From Clostridia bacterium (GTDB lineage Bacteria > Bacillota > Clostridia > Oscillospirales > CAG-272), in assembly GCA_017464565.1 (NCBI GenBank), contig JAFTZH010000042.1, positions 1 to 60,208 on the forward strand: a DNA stretch of 60,208 nucleotides, read 5' to 3'. The notes under the pieces were generated by a model that ran no database searches, was not told where the DNA came from, and saw only the letters and a program-made list of their open reading frames with translations. The translations under genes and the position numbers were made by a program. This document shows, piece by piece, positions 16,272 to 24,115 of this stretch (position 1 is the first letter of the stretch; each line of letters starts with the position of its first letter).

Positions 16272-17306
16272 TTATTTTAATTTCTGCGGCTTTGGCTGTC
16301 TGTCGAGCTTGTATCTGCTCTCGCTTCTCGCCTCTGCCCTTTCCTTCTCGTACTTTTCGTAAGCTCTGATTATGCTCTGTACGAGCTTGTGTCTTACAAC
16401 GTCTCTGTCGGTAAATTTGTGTATGGCGATATCGTCTATCCCCTCGAGAATCTTTACCGCCGACGCAAGACCGCTCCGCTGACCCGTCGGAAGATCGGTC
16501 TGAGTAAGGTCTCCCGTGATAACCGCCTTTGAGTTAAATCCGAGTCTCGTCAGAAACATCTTCATCTGCTCGGGCGTTGAGTTCTGCGCCTCGTCGAGAA
16601 TTATAAAGCTGTCGTCAAGCGTCCGTCCCCTCATATAAGCCAGCGGTGCTATCTCAATAGTTCCCTTTTCTATATGCCTCTGATAATTCTCCGGTCCCAT
16701 CATCTCGAAAAGCGCGTCGTAAAGGGGACGCAGATAGGGGTCTATCTTACTTTGCAGGTCGCCGGGGAGAAATCCGAGCTTCTCGCCCGCCTCGATAGCG
16801 GGACGGGTGAGGATTATCCTGCCCACCTGCTTCTCCCGCAGAGCCTTTACCGCCATAGCCACGGCAAGAAAGGTCTTACCCGTTCCGGCGGGTCCGACGC
16901 CGAAAACCACGGTGTTTTTAGTAATGGCGTTTATATAATGCTTCTGCCCTACCGTCTTCGTCTTTATCGGCTTTCCCTTCGCGGTTATGCAGATACAATC
17001 CTGTCCGAGATCGGACAGCTCTCCCGCTCTGCCGTCCTTCAGCATATCTATAACGTAGCCAACCTGCTGGTCGTTCAGCACCTCGTTATAGCGCGCCATA
17101 TCTCCGAGGTACTTTACGGCGTTCGCCGCCATGCCGACGCCCTCCGCCGTCTCTCCGCTTATCATAACGGCGTCTCCGTCCTCGTCGGAGCGGTTATATA
17201 TCTGAACGCCGAAAGCCTTTTCTATCATTCTTACGTTGACGTCAAAGCTTCCGAATATTCTCGACATTATTTCGCTGTTTTCAATCTTTACCGTCTTTTG
17301 TTCCAT
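16272..17306 (-). CDS. phoH: PhoH-like ATPase
   Basis: 344 aa. An N-terminal KH-like segment is followed by the helicase-type ATPase core: Walker A GPAGTGKTF at 138-146, FIILDEAQNSTPEQMKMFLT for Walker B, and ITGDLTQTDLP. The family is linked to RNA handling and lies beside ybeY in many genomes; its exact role is unsettled. AAAGGAGG precedes the ATG. The gap to yqfD is 24 bp, so they are cotranscribed. The tail is basic (RQPKPQKLK). Confidence 0.95.
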   Translation of the reverse strand: MEQKTVKIENSEIMSRIFGSFDVNVRMIEKAFGVQIYNRSDEDGDAVMISGETAEGVGMAANAVKYLGDMARYNEVLNDQQVGYVIDMLKDGRAGELSDLGQDCICITAKGKPIKTKTVGQKHYINAITKNTVVFGVGPAGTGKTFLAVAMAVKALREKQVGRIILTRPAIEAGEKLGFLPGDLQSKIDPYLRPLYDALFEMMGPENYQRHIEKGTIEIAPLAYMRGRTLDDSFIILDEAQNSTPEQMKMFLTRLGFNSKAVITGDLTQTDLPTGQRSGLASAVKILEGIDDIAIHKFTDRDVVRHKLVQSIIRAYEKYEKERAEARSESRYKLDRQPKPQKLK

Positions 17307-17330
17307 ATCTGCCTCCTTTATCGGATTCGG

Positions 17331-18518
17331 TTATGAGGTAATTCCTTTTATTTTTATCTCTTTAATCTGCGCTATATTTTCGATACATTCGACACGGCAT
17401 CTTATAATATACGCGGTATCGGTAATTTCGGCTTCGGTGCTTTTTCCGAGCAGCTCGGTCTCCTCGGCAAGAGCCGCAAGCTCTCTCTCAAGCTTGTATA
17501 CGGCAAGCCTTTCAGCTTCCGTCTCTCCCCGCTCGGACTCCTCACAGGTATATTCCAAATATCTTATCGTCCTTATTCCAAGCGGAAGCTCGCCCTCTGA
17601 AAATATATCAAGATACTCTACCGTATCTATTTTATCACAAGAAGCATATGAATTTCCACTGTTTCCGTAAAATTTTATTTCTTTTTCAAAAAAAACGAGG
17701 TATTTTTCGGTAAAAATCCTTCCCGTATAGACTTTTTTATCATATTTAAAGGGAATTTCGACCTCTATCTCGTTTTCTGTCCTCGCAAGCACCCGTCCTT
17801 TTGCCGCGGTATATCTCACTCCCTGCGTCTGCGAATCGTAAAGTCCGCTGACTATAAGCTCCCCGCGTCTTACAAAATCCCCTATTTTAAGCAATACGTT
17901 TCCTCTTACGTTCTCAAACAGCTCTATCTGTCCGTCCTTAGCGGCAACGATATTCGAAGCGGCGTACTCGATTTTTTCCTCCTTCACCTCGGTTTCTCTT
18001 ATCTCTACCTCGGCGACCGTTCCTATAATATTTACGGATATCCAGGAAATATCGTCCGAAGCTATCATAACTCTGTTCTCCACCGAGCCGGTATCTATCC
18101 CGCTTTTCACGTCTCCCACCGAAAGCCCGTTTTCACGAAGCTGCTCTATCACCTCGGCGTCGCTCAATTTCTCGTTTCCCTCTACTCTGATATCCCATAT
18201 GACTCTTCCCGAAAAAAAGACTATTGCCGCGAACGCCAAAATGCCTGCGGCGATACCGTATCTGTGTCTATACTTGCGAAAAAGCTTCGGAACTCCGCTC
18301 TCGGATACCGCGAAAATCTCTATATTTCGCTCCGAGCATACTTTTTCGAGACGCTTTGCCGTTCTCAACGAACAGGAAAAAAACATATATTCGCCGTCAA
18401 ACGCGGTATCGGAGTAAACGAAACCGAAGCTCTTGCATATATTCACAAGCTCCGCCGAATATTTGCGCTCGGCTTTAAAGCGGCGGTATCCCGCGATAAA
18501 CCGTATTATTCTCTTCAT
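17331..18518 (-). CDS. yqfD: Sporulation protein YqfD
   Basis: 395 aa. One N-terminal membrane segment (YGIAAGILAFAAIVFFSG, about residues 87-104) precedes a long extracytoplasmic domain with IRVEGNEKLSDAEVIEQLRE and NIIGTVAEVEIRET, and ends in a charged segment. The family is a mother-cell (sigma-E) sporulation protein in Bacillus with an assembly role not fully defined. Its ATG overlaps the yqfC stop by 4 bp (ATGA), showing translational coupling. Followed by phoH as in Bacillus. Confidence 0.92.
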   Translation of the reverse strand: MKRIIRFIAGYRRFKAERKYSAELVNICKSFGFVYSDTAFDGEYMFFSCSLRTAKRLEKVCSERNIEIFAVSESGVPKLFRKYRHRYGIAAGILAFAAIVFFSGRVIWDIRVEGNEKLSDAEVIEQLRENGLSVGDVKSGIDTGSVENRVMIASDDISWISVNIIGTVAEVEIRETEVKEEKIEYAASNIVAAKDGQIELFENVRGNVLLKIGDFVRRGELIVSGLYDSQTQGVRYTAAKGRVLARTENEIEVEIPFKYDKKVYTGRIFTEKYLVFFEKEIKFYGNSGNSYASCDKIDTVEYLDIFSEGELPLGIRTIRYLEYTCEESERGETEAERLAVYKLERELAALAEETELLGKSTEAEITDTAYIIRCRVECIENIAQIKEIKIKGITS

Positions 18519-18814
18519 ATCTCATCCTCCTCAAAAGAAACCGTATTTATATATCCCTCTATTCCCACCGCGTTCGCGTAATAGGATATACACACGAGTC
18601 TTTTCCCCGATACCGACAGCACGCCCTCGCCAAGCGCAAGCTTTATCCGCTCGGGAGAGTAGGCAAGAATTTTTCCGCAGCCGCGTACCGTAAGCGCCTC
18701 TCTTCCCCTCAGCTCTATCAGGCTTCCGCGCGGCAAAATGTCGGGATCTATATCGAGCTTTTTACAGAGCTTTTCACGAAAGCTTTCCTTGCCGTTTTTT
18801 TCCTCTTCTCTCAT
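18515..18814 (-). CDS. yqfC: Sporulation protein YqfC
   Basis: 99 aa. The start is the ATG at 18814 (MREEEKNGKESF) because GGGAGGAAAG lies directly upstream; the in-frame extension by nine residues has none. The core LPRGSLIELRGREALTVRGC and GKILAYSPERIKL is the YqfC (YabP-like) fold. It overlaps yqfD by 4 bp. It heads the leftward run yqfC-yqfD-phoH-ybeY-era-recO-mutS2, divergent from the ylbJ-like gene across 130 bp. A clear sigma-E promoter was not identified by eye. Confidence 0.9.
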   Translation of the reverse strand: MREEEKNGKESFREKLCKKLDIDPDILPRGSLIELRGREALTVRGCGKILAYSPERIKLALGEGVLSVSGKRLVCISYYANAVGIEGYINTVSFEEDEI

Positions 18815-18944
18815 ATATCTTTCCTCCCACAAAAATTTCAAGCCGCGGTATATCCGAGTCTCGGAATAATCCGCGTATTTTTCAAGTAAATATTTAGCGT
18901 ATACCTGGTCAGCCGGCTCTATAGAATATTATGAGGGAAAATAA

Positions 18945-20120
18945 ATGCAAATTACGAAAAAAACGAATACGCTCTCCGACTCCCGCCAAAAAAGGCTTAC
19001 TCTTCCGAATATACCGCAAATACTTTTCTCCTTTGCGTGCTTTTTCTCGCTTGCTCTTATAATAAAAAATTCCGACGTCGCTATCGAATATATGTCGCAG
19101 GGTCTTGAGCTTTGCGCGAAAACCGTTATACCCTCGCTTTTTCCATTTATGGTGGTCTCCGACGTAATCGTATCAAGCGGAGTATCCTCCTTTGCGGGAA
19201 AACTGCTTCAAGCTCCTATGAAGCTTTTATTCGGCGTTGGAGGAGAGGGCGGCTGCGCCGTCTTTCTCGGAACGCTGTGCGGATTTCCGATAGGCGCGAA
19301 AAGCGCGGTGGCCCTTTACGACGCGGGAAAGCTTTCGAAAAACGAGCTTGAACGCATACTCACCTTTTCAAACAACCCAAGCTCCGCCTTTATAATAAGC
19401 GCCGTCGGGGTATCTCTTTTCGGAAGCAGAGAATTCGGAAAGGCGTTGTATGCGATAACTCTTCTTTCCGCCGCCGCAACGGGTATATTGCAAAACACCG
19501 TGCGGAAAATAAAAAACAGAAAAAAAGCGCCTTCAAACGACGCGCCGACGTTTGAAGGCGGGACATCCGAAAAGAACGCGAAAACGAGCTTTACTGCTGA
19601 AACCTTTACCAACGCCGTCTCCTCGTCGGCTTTGGGAACGCTGAAAATCTGCGCCTTCGTAGTTTTCTTTTCGGCATTTCTCGGAACGCTTGGGCTGGCT
19701 TCGGACACTGCGGTTATTCCCCAACAGCTCAAGGCGCTTATCTTCTCGGTTTGTGAGCTGACGGGCGGAACCGCTCAAGCCTCGGCGGTAATTCCCGATG
19801 CGCACGGCGCCGTAATTGCGGCGTTCGCTTCGGGCTGGTCGGGTCTTTCGGTGCATTTTCAGATAATGTCGCTTTGCGCAGGAAGAGGCATCTCGTTTAA
19901 GCCATATTTTCTGGCAAAGCTTTTTCAAGGCTTGTCGTGTTCGGTGTTGATGTTTCTGTATCTTAAATATATATCGCCCGACCTTCTATTTCACGCCGAA
20001 AGCGTTTCAAGCTCGGTTCTGACCGATTTAGGAGGCGGATTCGCGCAGATTGTCTGCTGTGTTTTCGCCTTTGCCGTGATTTGTATATCGGCAAAAAGAT
20101 TTTTTATAAAGAAAGGTTAG
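18945..20120 (+). CDS. ylbJ: Sporulation integral membrane protein YlbJ (SpoVV-like)
   Basis: 391 aa with about eight membrane segments. The Gate-domain repeats are visible: LCAKTVIPSLFPFMVVSDVI, FLGTLCGFPIGAKSAVALYD and ILTFSNNPSSAFIISAVG, then a charged loop (residues 185-215) and LKICAFVVFFSAFLGTLG onward. In Bacillus this family (SpoVV) moves dipicolinic acid into the intermembrane space during sporulation. GAGGG lies before the ATG. It is divergent from yqfC, which suggests shared sporulation timing. It ends 20 bp before a family A repeat. Confidence 0.88.
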   Translation: MQITKKTNTLSDSRQKRLTLPNIPQILFSFACFFSLALIIKNSDVAIEYMSQGLELCAKTVIPSLFPFMVVSDVIVSSGVSSFAGKLLQAPMKLLFGVGGEGGCAVFLGTLCGFPIGAKSAVALYDAGKLSKNELERILTFSNNPSSAFIISAVGVSLFGSREFGKALYAITLLSAAATGILQNTVRKIKNRKKAPSNDAPTFEGGTSEKNAKTSFTAETFTNAVSSSALGTLKICAFVVFFSAFLGTLGLASDTAVIPQQLKALIFSVCELTGGTAQASAVIPDAHGAVIAAFASGWSGLSVHFQIMSLCAGRGISFKPYFLAKLFQGLSCSVLMFLYLKYISPDLLFHAESVSSSVLTDLGGGFAQIVCCVFAFAVICISAKRFFIKKG

Positions 20121-20140
20121 GTTTATTTAAGGTTATTTAA

Positions 20141-20334
20141 GGGGGAGGAGCTTTTTGCAAAAAGCTCCTCCCCCAAACCCCCTCCGCAAAAACCTTTAAG
20201 TTTTTGAGTTTATTTTGAATTTTTGCCTTACTTTCTATAAAAAGCTCAACATAGGGTTTTATCATACCCAATGTTTAAAGATTTTGAAAAGGGTGGCAAG
20301 GGGAGTGCCTTTTTGCAAAAAGGCACTCCCCCTT
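20141..20334. repeat. Family A repeat, compact two-ended copy A4
   Basis: It lies in the convergent gap between the ylbJ-like gene and the Gly-rich protein. The left palindrome 20141-20174 has the GAGGAGC arm, the right 20298-20334 the GAGTGCC arm. One tail (ACCTTTAAGTTTTTGAGTT...) and a short reversed tail (CCCAATGTTTAAAGATTTTG) lie between them. The central ACTCGGTA module is lost. Confidence 0.85.
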
Positions 20335-20357
20335 AAAAATCCATACACTAACTATTC

Positions 20358-21368
20358 TCACCATCGAGAGTTATTTCCGTAATTATTATAATTACCGTTG
20401 TAATTGCTGTTACCGCCGTTGTTATCAGCGTTACCGTTGTTATCGCCGCCTTTATTTTTCTTTTTCTTAACGGCTTGAACGATAAGATAAATAACGAGAA
20501 CTATAACGGCTATCAAAACGAGAAGAACGAAAATATCGCTTATCGAGAGCGATTTTCCAAACACCGTCTCCATTTCGTCTATCACTATCACGGCGGGAAT
20601 ATCAGTCTCCGCCGTAAACGCCTTAAGCGCGTTATCGACCGTCAAAGCCGATACCGACAGCGAAGTTTTATTGGTAAGATGAGACTCTACCATAGACGAA
20701 TGATCGGACGTGGAACGAAACGGAGACGAAAGATTAAGGTTATTGATATGTCCCGTCATCGTTTCCATAACCGTCGCGAAATTGGAGCTTAACGAATACT
20801 CATAATAATCCTCGTTTACAGAGCTGAGCATAGCCTGACCGAACCTCGTCGTGTCGTCTCCGAACATATTGGATATCTCGCTTCTGATATTGTCCCCTAT
20901 CCAAGCGATACAATAATATCCGTCTCTTTCCTCGTTGGTCAGAAATATTATAAGAAGATTGTCCTCGTAAGCCGACGAAGAGCCGAACTCCGCGGCATAC
21001 TGCTTGTTGGCATAATCCTGGAATTTAGCCTCGTTGTAATTTACAGATCCACCGTTGGCGACGTTGGTAAGCGCGGTTCCGACCGAGCCCATAAATATCA
21101 TAACGACGACGAGAACCAAAAGAATCGGGAGCATAAGCATTCCCAAAAGTCCGCCGAGACAGCCTCCGCCGTAGCCGTAGCCGTAAGGTCTGTGGAACCA
21201 GCCTCCGCCGAAAAACGGTCTTCTCGGGCCAAACGGTCCGCGCGGACCTCGCGGTCCTCCGTAATGTCCGCCGCCAAAGCCGCCGTGATGTCCACCGCCG
21301 CCAAAGCCACCGCCTCGCGAGCCTCCTCCGAATCCTCCCCCGCGGGAGCCTCCTCCGGGTCCTGGCAT
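20358..21368 (-). CDS. Gly-rich, membrane-anchored protein of unknown function
   Basis: 336 aa. The first 70 residues are low-complexity Gly/Arg/Phe/His/Pro (repeats of GGGSRGGGF), then a hydrophobic helix CLGGLLGMLMLPILLVLVVV (about 69-88). A globular domain of about 150 residues follows (FQDYANKQYAAEFGSSSAYE, LLIIFLTNEERDGYYCIAWIG), then a second helix DIFVLLVLIAVIVLVIYLIV, KKKKNK and an Asn/Gly-rich tail. The middle loosely recalls TPM-type domains (TIGR-like LLIIFLTN... GYYCIAWIG), but I cannot assign it. No neighbour points to a function. The Gly-rich start is cytoplasmic if the first helix is a signal anchor. Confidence 0.7.
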   Translation of the reverse strand: MPGPGGGSRGGGFGGGSRGGGFGGGGHHGGFGGGHYGGPRGPRGPFGPRRPFFGGGWFHRPYGYGYGGGCLGGLLGMLMLPILLVLVVVMIFMGSVGTALTNVANGGSVNYNEAKFQDYANKQYAAEFGSSSAYEDNLLIIFLTNEERDGYYCIAWIGDNIRSEISNMFGDDTTRFGQAMLSSVNEDYYEYSLSSNFATVMETMTGHINNLNLSSPFRSTSDHSSMVESHLTNKTSLSVSALTVDNALKAFTAETDIPAVIVIDEMETVFGKSLSISDIFVLLVLIAVIVLVIYLIVQAVKKKKNKGGDNNGNADNNGGNSNYNGNYNNYGNNSRW

Positions 21369-21497
21369 AAATATATCCTCACTTTCATAATTTCTTGTCT
21401 ATGTATTATACTCCTATTTTGTAAATACTTAAGACCTAAAATCTTAATAATATGTAAACTTGTATAATATTTTCCGTTACTTATTTCCCGGCAAAGC

Positions 21498-21530
21498 GAA
21501 AAGGCAGAAAGCCTATTTGGCTTTCTGCCC
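21498..21530 (-). terminator. Rho-independent terminator after the mechanosensitive-channel-like gene
   Basis: A perfect 11 bp stem GGCAGAAAGCC/GGCTTTCTGCC with TATTT loop (21503-21529). On the minus strand it runs into TTTTCGC. It lies about 30 bp beyond the stop of the gene at 21559. Confidence 0.85.
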
Positions 21531-21558
21531 TGTCAATTATTATTTCGAGTGAAGGAAA

Positions 21559-22770
21559 TTACTTCTCTTCTTCGTTTTTCTCTTCCTTGCTGAGATTGCT
21601 CTCTATCTTGTCGTCAACTCTGTCAAGCGTTTTCTTGGCAAAGTCCTTGCCGCCGAGACCGAACGCGAGAGCGAAAGAAATCGCAATCGCGGAAATGGTA
21701 ACGATAAACGCGGTGTTGACTATAGTGGAAGCGATTTCGAGCTGGCTGAGTATCATAAAGCCCGCGAGGGTGAAGATACCGACCTTAACTATCTTCGCGA
21801 GGTTTGCCGCCTTGGGATTAGCCTTGACGATAATAGCCTCAAGCATATTCGCGCCGATGAAAGCAACGAGAAGAATAACCGCCGCCTTGATAACGAGAGG
21901 CAGGTAGGAGACTACCGCGGTAACTATCATCGTGAGAATCGAGAGGTTGAGCGCCTCGATACCCTGTGCGGCAACGAAGATGATTATAATCGTTCTTACG
22001 GTATTTACTACTATCTTCGTAGCGGATATTTTAAGCTGGGGAAGAATCTTCGTAACGACGCTATCGAAGTTTGCGGCGATGAGAACGTTGTAGAGAAGAC
22101 CGCAGGCGAGATTAGCAACGAATATACCGACGGTAACGACGACGACCGCGAGAATGATTGAGGGGATAGCGCCGAATATCGAATTAACAATTCCGATAGC
22201 GGGAGCCGAAATAGCCTCTATCTCAAGAACGCAGAGAGCGGAAACGATGGTAACGAGAATGATAACGCCCATCATTATCTTTACGAGAACGTCGGAAAGA
22301 AGAACTGTCTTTTTCTCCTCGCTGTCAGTTCTCTTTACGAGAGAGTCTATCTTGGTCTTCTTAAGAAGAACCGATACTATCTGACCGAGTATCTGCGCGA
22401 CGAGAACACCTACGTAAACGAGGATAACTGCCGCGATGATATTGGGAAGATAGTTAATAAACGTGCTTACGAAGCCGTTTATGGGTCCCGAAACGGTGGT
22501 AACGCCGATAGCCTCAAGTGCGTTGGGAAGGAAGAGCAGGAAAACTATAAGATAAACGAGCTTTCCTACGAATTTCATTGAAGTTCCGAGAACGCCCTCG
22601 TTGATTCCCCACTTGTCAAACTTCTTATCGAGCTTGGTGAGCTTAAGCAGCTTCGTTACGAGCCAGCTTGCGATGCCCGCAGCCAAGAAAGCAAGAAGAA
22701 GATAAACGATGAATCTTACGAATCCGATCGACCAGATATCTTCAATGTAGCCGAGAATCGTGTCAAACAT
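21559..22770 (-). CDS. Mechanosensitive ion channel family (TM-helix repeat) protein
   Basis: 403 aa. Repeated units of a membrane helix followed by an amphipathic helix are evident: FINYLPNIIAAVILVYVGVL...LGQIVSVLLKK, IFGAIPSIILAVVVVTVGIF and VVSYLPLVIKAAVILLVAFI, each with the YLPxIIxAxxxxxxG pattern of the conserved TM helix (Pfam TM_helix) seen in MscS-related proteins. The C-terminus is charged (KIESNLSKEEKNEEEK), cytoplasmic. No MscS beta domain was recognised, so channel function is inferred only from the family. It has a promoter (22812-22840) and a strong terminator, hence is monocistronic. Confidence 0.8.
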   Translation of the reverse strand: MFDTILGYIEDIWSIGFVRFIVYLLLAFLAAGIASWLVTKLLKLTKLDKKFDKWGINEGVLGTSMKFVGKLVYLIVFLLFLPNALEAIGVTTVSGPINGFVSTFINYLPNIIAAVILVYVGVLVAQILGQIVSVLLKKTKIDSLVKRTDSEEKKTVLLSDVLVKIMMGVIILVTIVSALCVLEIEAISAPAIGIVNSIFGAIPSIILAVVVVTVGIFVANLACGLLYNVLIAANFDSVVTKILPQLKISATKIVVNTVRTIIIIFVAAQGIEALNLSILTMIVTAVVSYLPLVIKAAVILLVAFIGANMLEAIIVKANPKAANLAKIVKVGIFTLAGFMILSQLEIASTIVNTAFIVTISAIAISFALAFGLGGKDFAKKTLDRVDDKIESNLSKEEKNEEEK

Positions 22771-22811
22771 AGCAAAATACTCCTTTGCAAAAATATTTTT
22801 TCAACGTTAAA

Positions 22812-22840
22812 ATTTTAGCATAAAAGGAAGTATTTATCAA
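22812..22840 (-). promoter_or_regulatory. Sigma-A promoter for the channel-like gene
   Basis: Minus strand TTGATA (22840-22835), 17 bp spacer, TAAAAT (22817-22812), about 40 bp before the start; ribosome site AAAGGAG follows. Confidence 0.65.
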
Positions 22841-23053
22841 TAAGCCGTTAGTTTTATTAACAAACTTTTTACAGGATAGAAACATATGCTTTTAAATACG
22901 TTTACTCAAAAAGAGAAAAGATAAATGCAGATATAAAAAATCCGGTATTCGCAACGAAGCTTCAGCGTCGTGGTATAAATAAAAAGCAAGCAGTAACTAC
23001 ACCCGACTATTGGGTGCAGGCACTGCCTGCCGGTGCGGGGAATAAAGATAAAT

Positions 23054-23095
23054 CCGAACCTCTCCATCGTGTGATAAGGTTCGGATTTTTGCTGT
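23054..23095 (-). terminator. Terminator downstream of tRNA-Leu
   Basis: The arms AAATCCGAACCT and AGGTTCGGATTT enclose about 15 nt, 35 bp downstream of the tRNA 3' end on the minus strand. On the plus strand the stem is followed by TTTTT, so it can work in both directions. Within 22771-23129 two similar short hairpins also occur, GCAGG...CCTGC (near 23017-23031) and GCGGCAACTTGCCGC (23115-23129), each followed by GGTGCGGG. No gene is seen in this 359 bp gap. Confidence 0.6.
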
Positions 23096-23129
23096 CGCCA
23101 CCCGATAATTGGGGGCGGCAACTTGCCGC

Positions 23130-23212
23130 TGGTGCGGGTAACAGGGGTCGAACCTGCACGAATTAACACAAGATCCTAAATCTTGCGCGTCTGCCAATTC
23201 CGCCATACCCGC
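23130..23212 (-). tRNA. tRNA-Leu (anticodon UAG)
   Basis: 83 nt with encoded CCA. Acceptor arms GCGGGTA and TACCCGC pair fully. The anticodon stem CAAGA/TCTTG holds the loop TTTAGGA, anticodon TAG. A variable arm of about 11 nt and the T arm GCAGG-TTCGACC-CCTGT follow. The D arm TGGCGGAATTGGCAGACG is typical for leucine. It is read leftward from a consensus promoter at 23342-23370. Confidence 0.95.
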
Positions 23213-23318
23213 GAAGAAATGAGCGTGGTATGGCGATGCCTAAAGAACGCTCCGCGTTCTTCACTTGTGCAAAGCACAAAGATACCCGCATATAAAATAA
23301 TAAATAGTGAACAAGCAG

Positions 23319-23405
23319 GGCGCTCCGCTCTGCACCGTATTATCATATCACATATTCGAGGCTTTGTCAAGAAAAAGTCTTTAAGAATGTGCAGAGCGGA
23401 GCGCC
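23319..23405. repeat. 17 bp perfect inverted repeat around the tRNA promoter
   Basis: GGCGCTCCGCTCTGCAC (23319-23335) and its exact complement GTGCAGAGCGGAGCGCC (23389-23405) are 53 bp apart and enclose the tRNA-Leu promoter. The right arm reaches 7 bp from the stop of the amidase-like gene and could end that transcript. A related short palindrome AGAACGCTCCGCGTTCT is at 23242-23258. Confidence 0.7.
23342..23370 (-). promoter_or_regulatory. Consensus promoter for tRNA-Leu
   Basis: Minus strand TTGACA (23370-23365), 17 bp spacer, TATGAT (23347-23342). The gap to the tRNA 5' end is about 125 nt, so a processed leader is expected. Confidence 0.75.
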
Positions 23406-23411
23406 GTAAAT

Positions 23412-23993
23412 TCAGATACGGAGGCTCGCGGTGGTTATCGCCGTTCCGTTTATAAGATTTTCAAACGAGGTATCGGTATCGAGGTCTATCACCGCTTTTT
23501 CGATATGTATTATCCGCAGGCTTGAAAAATTATAGGTCGATATAGGTCTGTCAAGAGCGTCGTCGGAATGAGCGCATATCAATATATCGTCCTCGGTAAA
23601 TCCGCTTATAATAAGAGAATGATAAAAATCTCCGCTCTCGTTGGCAAGCTGTATGACGTCACCTATCGCTATATCCCGCCCGTCCCTCACGTCAAATCCG
23701 GTAGGACCCACTCCTCCGTTGGCTTCTCTGAATTCGGGCACTCCCACCGTAAAATCAAAAAATTCGTCAACCCCTGCCCACGCGGGAGCGCGGTCGGCGG
23801 AGGATACGTAATACCAGCCGTAAGTAGGCGTATAATTCATCACTCCGCACCCTGCGAAAACACATTGGGAAACGAAGCTCGTGCAATCCCCTCCCCTTCC
23901 CGTAAAATCAATAAAAAGCGGATTCCGCGTGAGTGCCCACCTCCTTGCGTACTCAACGGCGCGCTCTCTGTTATAAGGAATATCTATCAACAT
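23412..23993 (-). CDS. Amidase_6-type Cys/His hydrolase-like protein
   Basis: 193 aa. The start is the ATG at 23993 (MLIDIPYNRERAVEYARRWA); the longer frame upstream overlaps the divergent gene and reads poorly. YNRERAVEYARRWALTRNPL and FTGRGGDCTSFVSQCVFAGC match the putative amidase domain (Pfam Amidase_6), with the catalytic-type Cys in DCTSFVSQ and a His in FYHSLIIS. Such domains cleave peptide or wall amide bonds. No signal peptide is present, which is unusual for a wall hydrolase, so the site of action is uncertain. It is divergent from the SbcD-like gene. Confidence 0.8.
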   Translation of the reverse strand: MLIDIPYNRERAVEYARRWALTRNPLFIDFTGRGGDCTSFVSQCVFAGCGVMNYTPTYGWYYVSSADRAPAWAGVDEFFDFTVGVPEFREANGGVGPTGFDVRDGRDIAIGDVIQLANESGDFYHSLIISGFTEDDILICAHSDDALDRPISTYNFSSLRIIHIEKAVIDLDTDTSFENLINGTAITTASLRI

Positions 23994-24057
23994 AGCCAAT
24001 ATCTCCGTTTCTTTCGATTTTATTACAATTATATGCGTAAACTTATTTATATGATTA

Positions 24058-24086
24058 TTGCGCATAACACAAAAATGTGATAAAAT
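24058..24086 (+). promoter_or_regulatory. Promoter for the SbcD/YhaN-like operon
   Basis: TTGCGC (24058-24063), 17 bp spacer and TAAAAT (24081-24086) with an upstream TG (extended -10), about 25 bp before the ribosome site CGGAGG. Confidence 0.55.
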
Positions 24087-24115
24087 ATAAGTAAGTAAAA
24101 TTATCGGAGGACTCA

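Noticed and set aside
18815..18944. Sigma-E promoters for yqfC and the ylbJ-like gene
   Set aside because: Expected from Bacillus, but no pair of -35/-10 boxes at correct spacing could be shown by eye.
23263..23290. tRNA remnant near the tRNA-Leu gene (GATACCCGC resembles the acceptor end)
   Set aside because: Only nine bases match and no anticodon or T arm follows; probably chance.
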